NCBI RefSeq assembly: GCF_051466335.1
Contig: NZ_CP195793.1
Coordinates: 2,976,001-3,040,000 of the forward strand
Reading direction: 5' to 3'
Source of the DNA: Planctomicrobium sp051466335
Lineage (GTDB): Bacteria > Planctomycetota > Planctomycetia > Planctomycetales > Planctomycetaceae
DNA length: 64,000 bases
Position 1 is the first letter of the stretch. Every line of letters starts with the position of its first letter. This document shows, one piece after another, positions 24,960 through 34,149 of the stretch. The position numbers were made by a program, and so were the translations under genes. Under the pieces are notes generated by a model. It was not told the origin of the DNA, searched no databases, and saw nothing but the letters and a program-made list of their open reading frames with translations.

Positions 24960-25254
24960 GTCGGCTCCCATTTCGACAGGTGGCAGTACGTCGTCGAGTA
25001 GCAGCGGACTTGGCGGCGTCCACTCCAATGAGTCTAAGCTCCCGCGACATCGCGTGAGACTGGTTGTGTTAAGAGTCCTTTAAACTTTGCCGATCGTCCG
25101 AACGCTGGACCTGATGTGTATTCAATGGCTTGACACTTAAGGGAGCCTGTTGTCAGCTGTGCCTTATGCACTGAAAGCATTCGGATTTCAGACCAAATCT
25201 GAATACGATTCAAATTCAAATTTGCGCAGAATCGGTATTTGGATTTTTGCGAGT
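24960..25254. other. Convergent gap, no gene seen
   Basis: 295 bp between the regulator and alkA. A short hairpin (TTCAGA-CCAAA-TCTGAA, about 25186-25202) could reduce read-through, but it has no T run. Nothing else supported. Confidence 0.3.
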
Positions 25255-26193
25255 TCAAGTGTCCGTTTTCAATTCACGGCCGCCTGTTCGGTCCGAGGTT
25301 GGTGGTGTGGCATCAGGCTTCATCACGTTCGAAGATCGCCAGAGTGCAAGAGCTGCGAATCCTCGAAACGGTTGACACTCTGCGAGGTCGGTTTGAACGG
25401 GAATTCCCGTCTCACTTTCGAGATGCAGCAACCTCCTGCGGATGATCAGATCCGAAGCCGGCCAGGAATCGTAATCACCCAGTCCTCGCAGTGCGAAGTA
25501 CTCGACTGTCCAGGGGCCCACCCCGCGAATCTGACTGAGGGCGTGGCGAATTTCGGGGATATTTTGAGGACTGTTCAAGTCGGGGATCGTTCCATCAGCA
25601 ACGGCGTCTGCAACTCGTTTCAGCGTCTCAACCCGTCGCCCCGGCATGCCGATCTTGTCGAGGTTTCCCTCTGCAATCGCTTCGGCTGTGGGAAAATAGT
25701 GCGAGAGCGTCGAATCAGGATCTCGGACAACTCCTAATCGTTCGACGATTCTCGCGGTGATTGTTGTCGTCGCTTTCACTGTGACCTGTTGTCCAACAAT
25801 GGTCTGGACGAGCATTTCAAACGGGATACACGTACCGGGGATGCGCGGCACGGGAGTCATTTTGAGGATGGAGCGTAAGTGACGGTTTCGATTGAGAACT
25901 CGATGAATCTCTGCAAGATTGACCTGAATACATAGCATCCGCTGCACATGAGGCGTCAGTTCTTTGATCCGCTGACTGACTGATCCTTCGACAGAGAGTG
26001 TGACTTCATTTCGGGCAGATTGGGTAATCTTCAAGATTCCCTGCTTTCCGCCAAAATTCAACGTGCGGCAGTACGTCTTATCCGAGACCGATTCCACCCG
26101 CCGGATGCCCCGTCCCGAATAATGTTGCAACGTGTCGTTCCAGTTGAAATCACCCTGAAACGAGATGACCACAGTTCTCACTCGCGCGGGCAT
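25255..26193 (-). CDS. alkA: DNA-3-methyladenine glycosylase II (AlkA family)
   Basis: Removes alkylated bases such as 3-methyladenine. A 312-aa HhH-GPD glycosylase: the N-terminal AlkA-type beta domain is followed by an all-helical domain with FEMLVQTIVGQQVTVKAT and the helix-hairpin-helix IRGVGPWTVEYFALR. The catalytic Asp is Asp248 in SWPASDLI, matching AlkA Asp238. It ends ELKTDT without extra domains. The start codon lies 16 bp inside the upstream ada gene, so the two are co-translated as an adaptive-response operon. Confidence 0.92.
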   Translation of the reverse strand: MPARVRTVVISFQGDFNWNDTLQHYSGRGIRRVESVSDKTYCRTLNFGGKQGILKITQSARNEVTLSVEGSVSQRIKELTPHVQRMLCIQVNLAEIHRVLNRNRHLRSILKMTPVPRIPGTCIPFEMLVQTIVGQQVTVKATTTITARIVERLGVVRDPDSTLSHYFPTAEAIAEGNLDKIGMPGRRVETLKRVADAVADGTIPDLNSPQNIPEIRHALSQIRGVGPWTVEYFALRGLGDYDSWPASDLIIRRRLLHLESETGIPVQTDLAECQPFRGFAALALWRSSNVMKPDATPPTSDRTGGRELKTDT

Positions 26194-27281
26194 GGTGACT
26201 CTCTTTGCTGTTCCATTTTGATGAGTTTCTGCTTCCGCTCAATTCCCCAGCGATACCCTGCCAGTGAGCCATTGGCACGAACGACCCGATGGCATGGAAT
26301 CGCAATGGCGAGCGGATTGGCAGCACAAGCCGCAGCGACTGCTCGCACTGATGCGGGTTTTCCAATCTGCTGGGCAAGTTCGGTATAAGTGACCGTCTTC
26401 CCTGCCGGGATATCTCGAAGTGCCGCCCAGACCTGCTGCTGAAACAACGTTCCACGAATATCGAGCGGAAGATTGAAAGGAGGAGTCAAATTCTCAACCG
26501 CTTTCAGGACAGCCCGAATCGATCGTTGATCGTCTTCTGTAGCGGAGATGATTTCCGCCTGACAGAAGCGTGATTTGAGGTCGTCGATCAACTCTTGATC
26601 CCGATCGCCAATCAGAATCGCGCAGGTTCCGAGTTCCGTGGTGGCAATGAGAACTCTCCCGAGGAAGCAGTCGTTCACTGCGTACTGAATCTTCATGCCG
26701 GCGCCACGTCTTCTGGCAACGGTTGGCTTCATTCCGAGTGCCTGTTTCGCCTGCTCATAGAATCGACTGTTTGCTTGAAATCCGGATTCATAAATCGATC
26801 GAGTCACTGAAACGCTCTGGGGAAGTCGCTGCTTAATTTTTTCGATTCGGATGAAGTTGAAGTACTGAATTGGGCTCCGTCCAGTTGCTGCCTTGAACAT
26901 TCGTTGAAGATGGAACGGACTCATCGAGAATTTATCTGCGAGAGAATTGAGGGTCGGACGTTTTTCAGCGAGTTCCAGATCTCTGCAAATTCTGATGACA
27001 AGTTCCTCATTTCTCTGGGAAATGGACATGCTCTCGGGAGTACAGCGGAGACAGGCTCGGAAGCCATCCGCTTTTGCGAGTTGCCACGTTCTGTAAAACC
27101 GAACGTTCCTGCGAAGCGGCCGGCGCGCAGGGCAACTGGCGCGACAGAAAATTCGCGTCGTTGTCACAGCGAAATAGAATTCGCCATCGGCTGAAGGATC
27201 TCGCTGCAAGACCGCATTCCAGCATTCTTCGTCTGAGCCAAATGGCAGGCTGTTTGATGGGGGTGTGGGTGGCATGCTCAT
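26178..27281 (-). CDS. ada: Bifunctional Ada: methylphosphotriester/O6-methylguanine methyltransferase and AraC-type activator
   Basis: A 367-aa complete Ada. The N-terminal zinc domain has Cys46 in RIFCRASCPAR (the phosphotriester acceptor, equal to E. coli Cys38) with Cys50, Cys77 and Cys80 completing the zinc site. An AraC helix-turn-helix spans about residues 90-185 (LADKFSMSPFHLQRMFKAATG). The C-terminal alkyltransferase domain has IPCHRVV with acceptor Cys330, preceded by QQVWAALRDIPAGKTVTYTELA. Methylation of Cys46 converts Ada to an activator of its own operon in E. coli. It overlaps alkA by 16 bp and is divergent from the FhcA homologue. Confidence 0.95.
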   Translation of the reverse strand: MSMPPTPPSNSLPFGSDEECWNAVLQRDPSADGEFYFAVTTTRIFCRASCPARRPLRRNVRFYRTWQLAKADGFRACLRCTPESMSISQRNEELVIRICRDLELAEKRPTLNSLADKFSMSPFHLQRMFKAATGRSPIQYFNFIRIEKIKQRLPQSVSVTRSIYESGFQANSRFYEQAKQALGMKPTVARRRGAGMKIQYAVNDCFLGRVLIATTELGTCAILIGDRDQELIDDLKSRFCQAEIISATEDDQRSIRAVLKAVENLTPPFNLPLDIRGTLFQQQVWAALRDIPAGKTVTYTELAQQIGKPASVRAVAAACAANPLAIAIPCHRVVRANGSLAGYRWGIERKQKLIKMEQQRESPCPRE

Positions 27282-27538
27282 ATTCTCGCTGCCTGAACTA
27301 GATTTTTCCTGATGAAACGTTGCTCAGTGCAGTTTATCCCACGGCAGTTGTCTAAAAACTCCGGATCTTGCTTTCAAACTCAATCAATTCCAAAGGGAGT
27401 TGAGTTGAATCGCACCAAAGCGAAAGGAGTCATTTCCCTGTTTCTGGATGGGGAGAATGTTATTCTACTCGGCAGCAGTCACCGCGGATATTTTCCTGTT
27501 TCCTTCTGTGAACGTCGCTGGAAAGAAATTTCTGAACC

Positions 27539-29197
27539 ATGTCGCTGTTAAAAATCTCGCAAGGAAAAATCTACGATCCCCTGAATGGTATTGATGGCGT
27601 GATTGGTGATCTGTGGATTCGCGACGGGAAGATTGTCTCTGCGGAAAGTGTCGCTGGCGAGAAACCACTTCGGACCATCGACGCGACCGGGTTAGTCGTC
27701 ATGCCAGGCGGCGTGGATATGCACTGCCATATTGCGGGGTCGAAGGTCAACGCTGCAAGAAAGATGCGACCGGAAGAGAAAAGGACATCTGCTCCGATCG
27801 TTGCACAGGGAGAGTTTCGATCCGGGACAGTCGGAAGTGTTCCGAGCACATTTGCGACGGGCTATCTCTACGCTGGTTTAGGTTACACAACAGCGTTCGA
27901 TGCCGCGATTCCTCCTCTGTCAGCGCGACACGTTCACGAGGAGTTTCAAGATACCCCCATCATCGACAAGGGGTTTTATGTCATGCTGGGGAATAACCAA
28001 TATGCCATGCGGCAGATCGCCGCCGGAGAAGATGAGCGTCTGCGCAATTTCATGGGATGGATCATCGGCGCGACGAAGGCGTACGGTGTGAAAATAGTGA
28101 ATCCAGGAGCGGTGGAACTCTGGAAGCAAACCGGTGGAAATATCCACTCGCTTGACGAGTCCGTACCGTACTTCAACGTGAGTCCTCGTCAGATTCTTCA
28201 GGGGATTACCCGGAGTGTCGACGCGTTGGGAATTCCCCACTCGGCTCATATTCACTGCAATAATTTGGGGATCCCGGGGAACTGGCAGACGACGTTGGCC
28301 ACGATGGAAGCTCTTGAGGGGGCACGCGGGCATCTGACTCATATTCAGTTTCACAGCTATGGTGGCGACGCTGACGATCAGTCAACATTCAGCTCCAAGG
28401 TTCCTGAACTGGTCGATTACGTGAATCGGCATCCCAATCTGACTGTTGATGTGGGGCAAGTGATCTTCGGTTCGACGACATCCATGACCGGAGATGGTCC
28501 GCTCGGTTACTTTCTGCAGAAGGTTCTCGGCGCCAAGTGGTACAGCGCTGACGTCGAGATGGAAGCAGGCTGTGGTGTCTCCCCGATTGTCTACAAAAAC
28601 AAATCGCTGGTGCATGCACTTCAGTGGGCCATCGGCCTGGAGTGGTATCTTTTGATGGAAGACCCTTGGCGGATTGCCATGAGTACGGACCATCCGAACG
28701 GCGGAGCGTTCCTTGCGTACCCACAGATTATTGCCCTGCTGATGGACCGAAATCGCCGAGATGAACTGCTCCAGGCACTTCCTGCCGCTGTGAAAAATTA
28801 CTGTACGCTGAGCGATATCACTCGAGAATACTCGTTGTTCGAGATCGCCATCATTACACGCGCATCGCCTGCCAAAATCCTGGGCTTGCAACACAAGGGG
28901 CATCTGGGGCCCAATGCGGATGGGGATGTCACCTTGTACCAACCAGATCCCGATTTGCAGCGAATGTTCGAGCTTCCGCGATTTTTAATCCGTCGCGGAG
29001 AAGTCATTGTGGATGACGGCGAATTGCGTTCTCAGTCTGAAGGAAACGTGCTCCACGTCGCCCCGAGCTTCGATGATGGAAGCCTGAAGCACATCGAAGG
29101 ATGGTTCAACGAACACTATTCCTTGCAGTTTTCTAACTTCGGAATTGAAAATGATTTTTTAAGATCACAAATTCAGGTTGAGTGCCAACGGGTTTAG
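27539..29197 (+). CDS. fhcA: Formylmethanofuran dehydrogenase subunit A homologue (FhcA/FwdA)
   Basis: A 552-aa amidohydrolase-type subunit of the formyltransferase/hydrolase complex, which in bacteria hydrolyses formyl-methanofuran-like carriers to formate in the H4MPT formaldehyde-oxidation route. The metal-site signature MPGGVDMHCHIAG lies at about residues 57-69. Further family-type motifs are ATGYLYAGLGYTTAFDAA, GATKAYGVKIVNPGAV, the HSAHIHCNNLGIPGNW histidine cluster and MSTDHPNGGAF. Length and layout agree with archaeal FwdA/FmdA. The partner subunits FhcB, C and D are not in this window. Planctomycetes are known to carry this C1 module, often dispersed. Confidence 0.92.
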   Translation: MSLLKISQGKIYDPLNGIDGVIGDLWIRDGKIVSAESVAGEKPLRTIDATGLVVMPGGVDMHCHIAGSKVNAARKMRPEEKRTSAPIVAQGEFRSGTVGSVPSTFATGYLYAGLGYTTAFDAAIPPLSARHVHEEFQDTPIIDKGFYVMLGNNQYAMRQIAAGEDERLRNFMGWIIGATKAYGVKIVNPGAVELWKQTGGNIHSLDESVPYFNVSPRQILQGITRSVDALGIPHSAHIHCNNLGIPGNWQTTLATMEALEGARGHLTHIQFHSYGGDADDQSTFSSKVPELVDYVNRHPNLTVDVGQVIFGSTTSMTGDGPLGYFLQKVLGAKWYSADVEMEAGCGVSPIVYKNKSLVHALQWAIGLEWYLLMEDPWRIAMSTDHPNGGAFLAYPQIIALLMDRNRRDELLQALPAAVKNYCTLSDITREYSLFEIAIITRASPAKILGLQHKGHLGPNADGDVTLYQPDPDLQRMFELPRFLIRRGEVIVDDGELRSQSEGNVLHVAPSFDDGSLKHIEGWFNEHYSLQFSNFGIENDFLRSQIQVECQRV

Positions 29198-29345
29198 GGG
29201 CACAATACGGGCTGCTGAGCAGAAACCACTTTGGGCAAGTGGGGTCTTGCCGTTCCCAATCAATGGAAATTGATTCTCCTCCCTTGGCCTCTGCCACCTT
29301 CGGTGGAGCACAGTCGCCAACTCGACATCGTAGAAGGATCTCGAA

Positions 29346-29621
29346 ATGTACACACTCAGAATCCCCGGACATCAACACGTACTTACTGCGGACCCGAATC
29401 CAACTGGGACAAAGGAAGAAATCGCCAAGAAGCTTTTGTTCCCGAATCCGGATAAGGATGTGCATGGGATTCGTCGGTTGCCACGAGATACGGACTGCAT
29501 TCTCGAAGAAACCGAAACGATTCAAAAAGGTAAAATCGCTCGTCAGGAAACGCACCAGGTGGGACGCTGGACGATCGGTCAGCTACTCCCCCAGGGAACC
29601 CTCAATGATTTGATATCCTGA
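29346..29621 (+). CDS. Small protein of unknown function downstream of fhcA
   Basis: A 91-aa protein, start ATG 29346 with GAAGGA eight bases upstream. It is hydrophilic, with the motif ADPNPTGTKEEIAKKLLFPNPD and a Gly/His-rich opening (RIPGHQHVL). No signal peptide, membrane segment or recognised domain. It lies 148 bp after fhcA on the same strand. The good ribosome binding site and balanced composition favour a real gene; function not recognised. Confidence 0.6.
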   Translation: MYTLRIPGHQHVLTADPNPTGTKEEIAKKLLFPNPDKDVHGIRRLPRDTDCILEETETIQKGKIARQETHQVGRWTIGQLLPQGTLNDLIS

Positions 29622-29719
29622 AATATCAGACATGGAGGGTTTCACTCTCCCGAGGTGACGAAGTCCGGGGCATTCCGTATCGGCTGTCATCAGTTGGTCT
29701 GAATCACCACATGGCAATG

Positions 29720-30985
29720 TCAAACCGGCCCCTCCTCAGATGCGTCGAGATCCGCATTTTGAGGAGGGGTGTTTATATGGCGGATGTTGGGAAGTAGTAT
29801 CGCCACGGCTCCGGTGAGTGGCAGGAAGCTGCAAAGCCAGAAGACGTATGACAAACTGGTTTTGTCGACAAGCTGACCGAGCACCGCCGATCCAATCCCG
29901 CTAATCCCGAACGCGAACCCGAAGAACATTCCTGCGACCAATCCGACATTCCCCGGAAGCAGGTCCTGGGCGTAAACGATGATCGCAGAAAACGCTGAGG
30001 CGATAATCAAGCCGATCAGGAATGTGAGCACGATCGTCAGCTCAAGCCCGACATAAGGAAGCGCGAGCGCGAATGGTGATGCTCCGAGAATGGAGAACCA
30101 GATCACCAGTTTCCGTCCAAATCGATCTCCAAGCGGCCCCCCTGCAATCGTCCCTGCTGCGACCGCAAACAGGAAGATGAACAGACAGATTTGCGACGTC
30201 TGCACTCCGAGATGGAAGCGATCCATCAAATAAAACGTGTAGTAGCTACTGAAGCTGGCGGTGTAGAAATTTTTGGATATCACCAGAGCAACAAGAACAG
30301 CGATTGAAGAGACAACCTGCCAGCGAGGAAGCGATGATGCGGGTCTTACGCTCGCGTTGCTTCGATTCAATTTCTGCACTTCCAACTGCTGGCGATACCA
30401 GAATCCAATTCGAGAGAGAATTGTGATTGCCACCAGTGCGATCACGGCAAACCAGGCGATGACCGGTTGCCCACGCGGTACGACAATCCACGCCGCCAGT
30501 AATGGTCCCGTCGCACTTCCGAAATTCCCCCCCACCTGAAAGATCGCCTGTGCAAATCCATGCCGACCTCCAGAGGCCATTCGCGCAATGCGCGACGCTT
30601 CTGGGTGGAAGATTGAAGAGCCAAGACCGATCAACGCAGCTGAAATCAGAATGACCGGAAACGTATTCGCAAAAGAAAGCAACAACAGGCCGATCAATGT
30701 CGATCCCATGCCAATTGCGAGCGAAAACGGGCGAGGTCGGCGGTCGGTGTACATCCCAACAATCGGCTGCAACATCGACGCTGTCATTTGAAAAGTCAGC
30801 GTGATGGTGCCGATCTGAGCGAAACTTAGAAAATACTTCTCTTTCAGAAGCGGATAGAGAGCAGTCAGCAAAGATTGAAGAGTGTCATTCAGCAGGTGCG
30901 CCAGACTGATCGCGACGAGGACCCCGATGGAGGCTCGTTGAGTGGTTGAGATGGCTGCCGTTGTTGCCTGAGGAATTTGGTTCAT
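29720..30985 (-). CDS. MFS efflux transporter, fosmidomycin-resistance (Fsr) type
   Basis: A 421-aa major facilitator with about 12 membrane segments. Fsr-family features are visible: SLAHLLNDTLQSLLTALYPLLK in TM1, GMYTDRRPRPF after TM2, ALIGLGSSIFHPEASRIARMAS, and GGNFGSATGPLLAA. The family exports fosmidomycin and related compounds by proton antiport; the natural substrate in planctomycetes is unknown. A long inverted repeat overlaps its last codons. Confidence 0.88.
   Translation of the reverse strand: MNQIPQATTAAISTTQRASIGVLVAISLAHLLNDTLQSLLTALYPLLKEKYFLSFAQIGTITLTFQMTASMLQPIVGMYTDRRPRPFSLAIGMGSTLIGLLLLSFANTFPVILISAALIGLGSSIFHPEASRIARMASGGRHGFAQAIFQVGGNFGSATGPLLAAWIVVPRGQPVIAWFAVIALVAITILSRIGFWYRQQLEVQKLNRSNASVRPASSLPRWQVVSSIAVLVALVISKNFYTASFSSYYTFYLMDRFHLGVQTSQICLFIFLFAVAAGTIAGGPLGDRFGRKLVIWFSILGASPFALALPYVGLELTIVLTFLIGLIIASAFSAIIVYAQDLLPGNVGLVAGMFFGFAFGISGIGSAVLGQLVDKTSLSYVFWLCSFLPLTGAVAILLPNIRHINTPPQNADLDASEEGPV
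29729..29769 (-). terminator. Long inverted repeat overlapping the 3' end of the MFS gene
   Basis: CCCCTCCTCA (29729-29738) pairs with TGAGGAGGGG (29760-29769), and inside it ATGCG (29740-29744) pairs with CGCAT (29753-29757), making a two-part stem of 15 pairs. It lies within the final codons of the Fsr-type gene. The minus-strand continuation GGCCGGTTTGAC has only a short T run, so termination is plausible but not certain. Confidence 0.6.
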
Positions 30986-31362
30986 TCAATTATTTCAAAT
31001 CAATTTGTCTCTGTGCTCCCCACAGAGGGTGAGACGTTCACTATCCCAGGTTTGCGGGAATGGGAAACGCATTTCTTCGGTGCCGCGAACTCGATCGCTG
31101 ATGGAATATCAGTCCAATTTCAGTATCCCCAGCCTGCCGTCGAAATGAATGACAATACCCAAACCGAAATGTTCGCATTCAATCCAACTTCGTTGTTGTC
31201 TCTGCAGTTTCAATTGGAAGTAATTTCTCCCGATACATCTGAGTTGCACGAACTCAACGGCGTTGATGTGACTGGTGAGTCTGTTGGATTTCTCCAAAGA
31301 CGTTACGATTCGTTACTGACTGATGAAGATTTCGGAAAAGCGTTCGCTTCAAGGACAAACCT
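30986..31362. other. Divergent intergenic region, fsr-like / bioA
   Basis: 377 bp. One plus-strand frame crosses this region into bioA in a different phase, but beyond 31363 it is only the shadow of bioA, and before that it has no ribosome binding site or recognised motif. It should contain both promoters. Confidence 0.35.
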
Positions 31363-32733
31363 GTGCATCAAGACTCTCCCAGTGCAACTCAGCTTCGTCA
31401 ATGGGACAATGACCATGTTTGGCACCCGTTTGCTGCGATGCAAGCTTATCGTGAAGAAAACGCTCCGATCATCACCGAGGCGGAAGGGTTTGAGCTCGTC
31501 GATTCGGATGGAAATCGCTACCTCGATGGCGTTTCGTCATTATGGTGTAATGTTCACGGGCATCGAGTTCCCGAACTGGACGAGGCGATCCGTCAGCAAC
31601 TTGATCGAGTCAGCCATTCGACGCTGCTCGGTTTATCCAGCCCGCCATCCATTGAACTCGCAGCCCAACTTGTCAGTCGAGTCCCTGCCGGTCTGAATCA
31701 TGTCTTTTACTCGGACAGCGGATCGACGGCAGTTGAAGTCGCGTTAAAAATGGCATTTCAATATCACCGGCAGAAGTCGTCCGGCCGTGAAGACCGGAAA
31801 CTGTTTGCAACTCTCTCCAGTGCTTACCACGGGGACACGATCGGTTCGGTGAGTGTGGGGAATATCGATCTGTTTCACCGAGTTTATGGGGAGTTACTGT
31901 TTCAGACGGTTTCAGTCCCAGCACCTGTGGCCTTGCGGACTCCAGAAGGGCAGAGTTCCGAAGCATATATCGAGCATTGTTTTCAAGAAGTGGAACGCAT
32001 CGTCGCCCTGCACGCCAGTGATCTGGCGGCCTTTATTATTGAACCTCTCGTCCAGGGGGCCGCGGGCGTTCTGGTGCATCCTCCGGGATATTTGAAGCAC
32101 GTCCGAGACATCACCCGGAAGTACGGAGTTCCGCTGATTGCAGATGAAGTGGCAGTCGGGTTCGGCCGCACTGGGGCGATGTTCGCCTGCGAGCACGAGG
32201 GGGTCGAGCCTGATTTTCTGTGTCTCGCAAAAGGGTTGACAGGAGGCTATCTCCCGCTCGCAGCCACAATGACGACCACTGAGATATTTAACGCGTTCCT
32301 CGGCGCGCCCAGCGAAGGTCGAACCTTCTATCATGGACACACTTTCACCGGCAATCCTCTCGCCTGTGCCGTTGGACTCGCGTCTCTGGAACTTTTTGAC
32401 AAAAACCGAACGTTGGAAAACGCTCAGCGCAATGCCATGATTCTCACGGAAAAACTCTCTGCACTGGCGGACCATCCACATGTCGCAGAGGTGCGGCAGA
32501 AGGGAATCATGGTCGGAATCGAGCTGGTTGAAAGCAAAGAGACCCTTCAGCCCTACCCTTCAGCGAGAAGGACCGGGCACCTTGTGACACTCGCAGCGCG
32601 CAAACGTGGCGTCATCTTCCGACCGATCGGTGATGTGATCGTCCTGATGCCGGCTCCAGCGATGCCTGCAGATGCAGTTAAACGCCTATGCGACGTGACT
32701 ATCGATTCGATCAATGCAACAACAGGCCGCTGA
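31363..32733 (+). CDS. bioA: Adenosylmethionine-8-amino-7-oxononanoate aminotransferase
   Basis: Biotin-pathway enzyme transferring the amino group from SAM to KAPA, giving DAPA. A 456-aa class III PLP aminotransferase: VWHPFAAM at the N-terminus, SLWCNVHGH, SGSTAVEVALKMA, IADEVAVGFGRTG, and the PLP lysine Lys290 in CLAKGLTGGYLPLA. FYHGHTFTGNPLACA is characteristic of BioA. Start is GTG 31363, with AAGGA seven bases upstream. No other biotin gene is adjacent. It converges with the small heat-shock genes, with only 27 bp between. Confidence 0.94.
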   Translation: MHQDSPSATQLRQWDNDHVWHPFAAMQAYREENAPIITEAEGFELVDSDGNRYLDGVSSLWCNVHGHRVPELDEAIRQQLDRVSHSTLLGLSSPPSIELAAQLVSRVPAGLNHVFYSDSGSTAVEVALKMAFQYHRQKSSGREDRKLFATLSSAYHGDTIGSVSVGNIDLFHRVYGELLFQTVSVPAPVALRTPEGQSSEAYIEHCFQEVERIVALHASDLAAFIIEPLVQGAAGVLVHPPGYLKHVRDITRKYGVPLIADEVAVGFGRTGAMFACEHEGVEPDFLCLAKGLTGGYLPLAATMTTTEIFNAFLGAPSEGRTFYHGHTFTGNPLACAVGLASLELFDKNRTLENAQRNAMILTEKLSALADHPHVAEVRQKGIMVGIELVESKETLQPYPSARRTGHLVTLAARKRGVIFRPIGDVIVLMPAPAMPADAVKRLCDVTIDSINATTGR

Positions 32734-32760
32734 TCACGTTGACCAACAACAGATTCACGA

Positions 32761-33156
32761 CTACTGCACTTTTACGGAGATCTTGCGAGGCTCTGTGCGT
32801 GGAGTTCGAGGAAGCAGGACTTCCAAAACGCCCTGGCTCAACTTGGCAGAGATGCGTTCATGATCAACGTCATCGCTCAAGATGAAGGAGCGAAGAAAAT
32901 CCCCTTCGTGGTACTCCTGATGAATCAGGAGAGCATTCTCCGGAGCGGGTGAATTGACCCGCCCAAGAAGCGTCAACCGGTTGTCCTGAACCTGAAGTTC
33001 AAGACCATCGACGTCCACACCCGGCAGGTCTGCTCGAAGGACGAGACCCTCATCGGTTTCAAAGATGTCGATAGGGGGTGTCCGGACCCAGCGAGGTGCC
33101 CCTTCCGCTGGTTGCTCGAAATCCTGGTTTACAATGTCTGGTGTCTCTTCGGACAT
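32761..33156 (-). CDS. Hsp20/alpha-crystallin small heat-shock protein (second of pair)
   Basis: A 131-aa ATP-independent holdase chaperone. The alpha-crystallin domain runs from about residue 28 to 125 (PPIDIFETDEGLVLRADLPGV, LTLLGRV, FLRSFILSDDVD, AKLSQGVLEVLLPR). The closing G-V-L motif is present. Only a short N-terminal arm precedes it, and the C-terminal extension lacks a clear I-x-I/V motif except KISVKV. It sits four bases after the other Hsp20 gene, so both are transcribed together and might co-assemble. Confidence 0.93.
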   Translation of the reverse strand: MSEETPDIVNQDFEQPAEGAPRWVRTPPIDIFETDEGLVLRADLPGVDVDGLELQVQDNRLTLLGRVNSPAPENALLIHQEYHEGDFLRSFILSDDVDHERISAKLSQGVLEVLLPRTPRTEPRKISVKVQ

Positions 33157-33160
33157 CGGA

Positions 33161-33634
33161 TCATCTACCCTCTGAATTCGTCGGCTCTTGCCGAATGGTT
33201 TCCGAAATCTTGATCTGACGAGGAGCGGTCGCCGGGAGTTTCGGCAACCGCAATTTCAAGAGACCGTTCGTGAATTCAGCGCGGATCGCAGATTCGTCGA
33301 CTCTTTCAGGAAGAGTGACTGAACGTTCCCAGTTTCCCGTGGGTCGCTCGCTTCGTCTGAACCGTTCTTCGGGGATTTCGCGGGGAAGGGCTCGTGAACC
33401 AGTGAGCGTCAATTCACCGTTCGAAACATGAATTTCGATCGCATTCGGATCACAGCCCGCTAGTTCCGCTGTGATCAAGTAAGCATCTTCAGTGCTGTAA
33501 ACGTTCAGCGCTGGCATCGGACGTCCCAGGCGCAGGCCCTCGAACGCCAGATCCATTCTTTTCATCCACCGATCCATCTCTCTTTCGAGATCCGGAAACG
33601 CGTGTAGTGGATTTCCCCAACGGAAAACGGGCAT
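33161..33634 (-). CDS. Hsp20/alpha-crystallin small heat-shock protein (first of pair)
   Basis: From ATG 33634 this gives 157 aa. The N-terminal part (HAFPDLEREMDRWMKRMDLAFEGL) is the usual amphipathic region, followed by the alpha-crystallin domain (PALNVYSTEDAYLITAELAGC, ELTLTGSRAL, WERSVTLPERVDESAIRAEF, NGLLKLRLPK). RQIKI near the end may serve as the I-x-I anchor. A TTG at 33694 would add 20 residues but has no better support. It leads the two-gene Hsp20 operon, and a stress-type promoter would lie in the 332-bp gap to the Flp gene; no CIRCE element was found. Confidence 0.92.
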   Translation of the reverse strand: MPVFRWGNPLHAFPDLEREMDRWMKRMDLAFEGLRLGRPMPALNVYSTEDAYLITAELAGCDPNAIEIHVSNGELTLTGSRALPREIPEERFRRSERPTGNWERSVTLPERVDESAIRAEFTNGLLKLRLPKLPATAPRQIKISETIRQEPTNSEGR

Positions 33635-33966
33635 TGGAAATATCCCATGACTCGGAAACGAAGATGGTTCTAGCTGGCGTGACAATACGTGCAATTGCTG
33701 TACCGCTTTCTAGATACGACGACTGTCGTTCGTCTGTGGAGTTTCTCGTCTATAGGGTTATGGCAAATCCTCCGCTTCCTTTTTCTCTCATTTCTCACAC
33801 TGAGTTCTGTCAGAATGGCAGAATCAGGAACAGAGTAGGATTTACTGGATTGCACCTGCTCCCACTTCGGATTTCACTGAAAGCTTCAAAATCTTTTGAC
33901 AGATCCACCTTGCGACCTAGCTTTCACTGGGCAGAAAATCCTCTTTTTATGTTTTAGAAACATCCA
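33635..33966. other. Divergent region upstream of hsp20 pair and flp pilin
   Basis: 332 bp holding the promoters for the Hsp20 pair (leftward) and the Flp pilin (rightward). I looked for a CIRCE inverted repeat and did not see one. No gene is supported. Confidence 0.35.
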
Positions 33967-34149
33967 ATGAACACAATCCGTCGGTTTCTCACTGATGATG
34001 ATGGTCCAACCGCTGTTGAGTACGCCGTCATGCTGGCGATGATTATTGGTTCATTGATCGTCTCGATTAAGCTCGTGGGCTCCAGCACCAGCGGGATTTG
34101 GGCCGAAAACAATTCAAAACTCGACCAATCTGGCTTCAACAGCCCTTAA
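33967..34149 (+). CDS. flp: Flp family type IVb pilin
   Basis: A 60-aa prepilin. After a short polar leader (MNTIRRFLTDDD), the processing site reads G-P-T-A-V-E-Y, with Glu and Tyr at the positions of the conserved Flp E-Y, followed by the hydrophobic helix VMLAMIIGSLIVSIKLVG. A TadV-like peptidase would cut after the Gly. Tight-adherence pili serve surface attachment. No tad assembly genes are in the window. The ribosome binding site is weak. Confidence 0.88.
   Translation: MNTIRRFLTDDDGPTAVEYAVMLAMIIGSLIVSIKLVGSSTSGIWAENNSKLDQSGFNSP

Noticed and set aside
30977..31696. Plus-strand frame running into bioA
   Set aside because: After 31363 it is the out-of-phase shadow of bioA; before that it has no ribosome binding site, and its start lies inside the divergent MFS gene.
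33635..33966. CIRCE heat-shock operator upstream of the Hsp20 pair
   Set aside because: No TTAGCACTC-N9-GAGTGCTAA inverted repeat or close variant is present.
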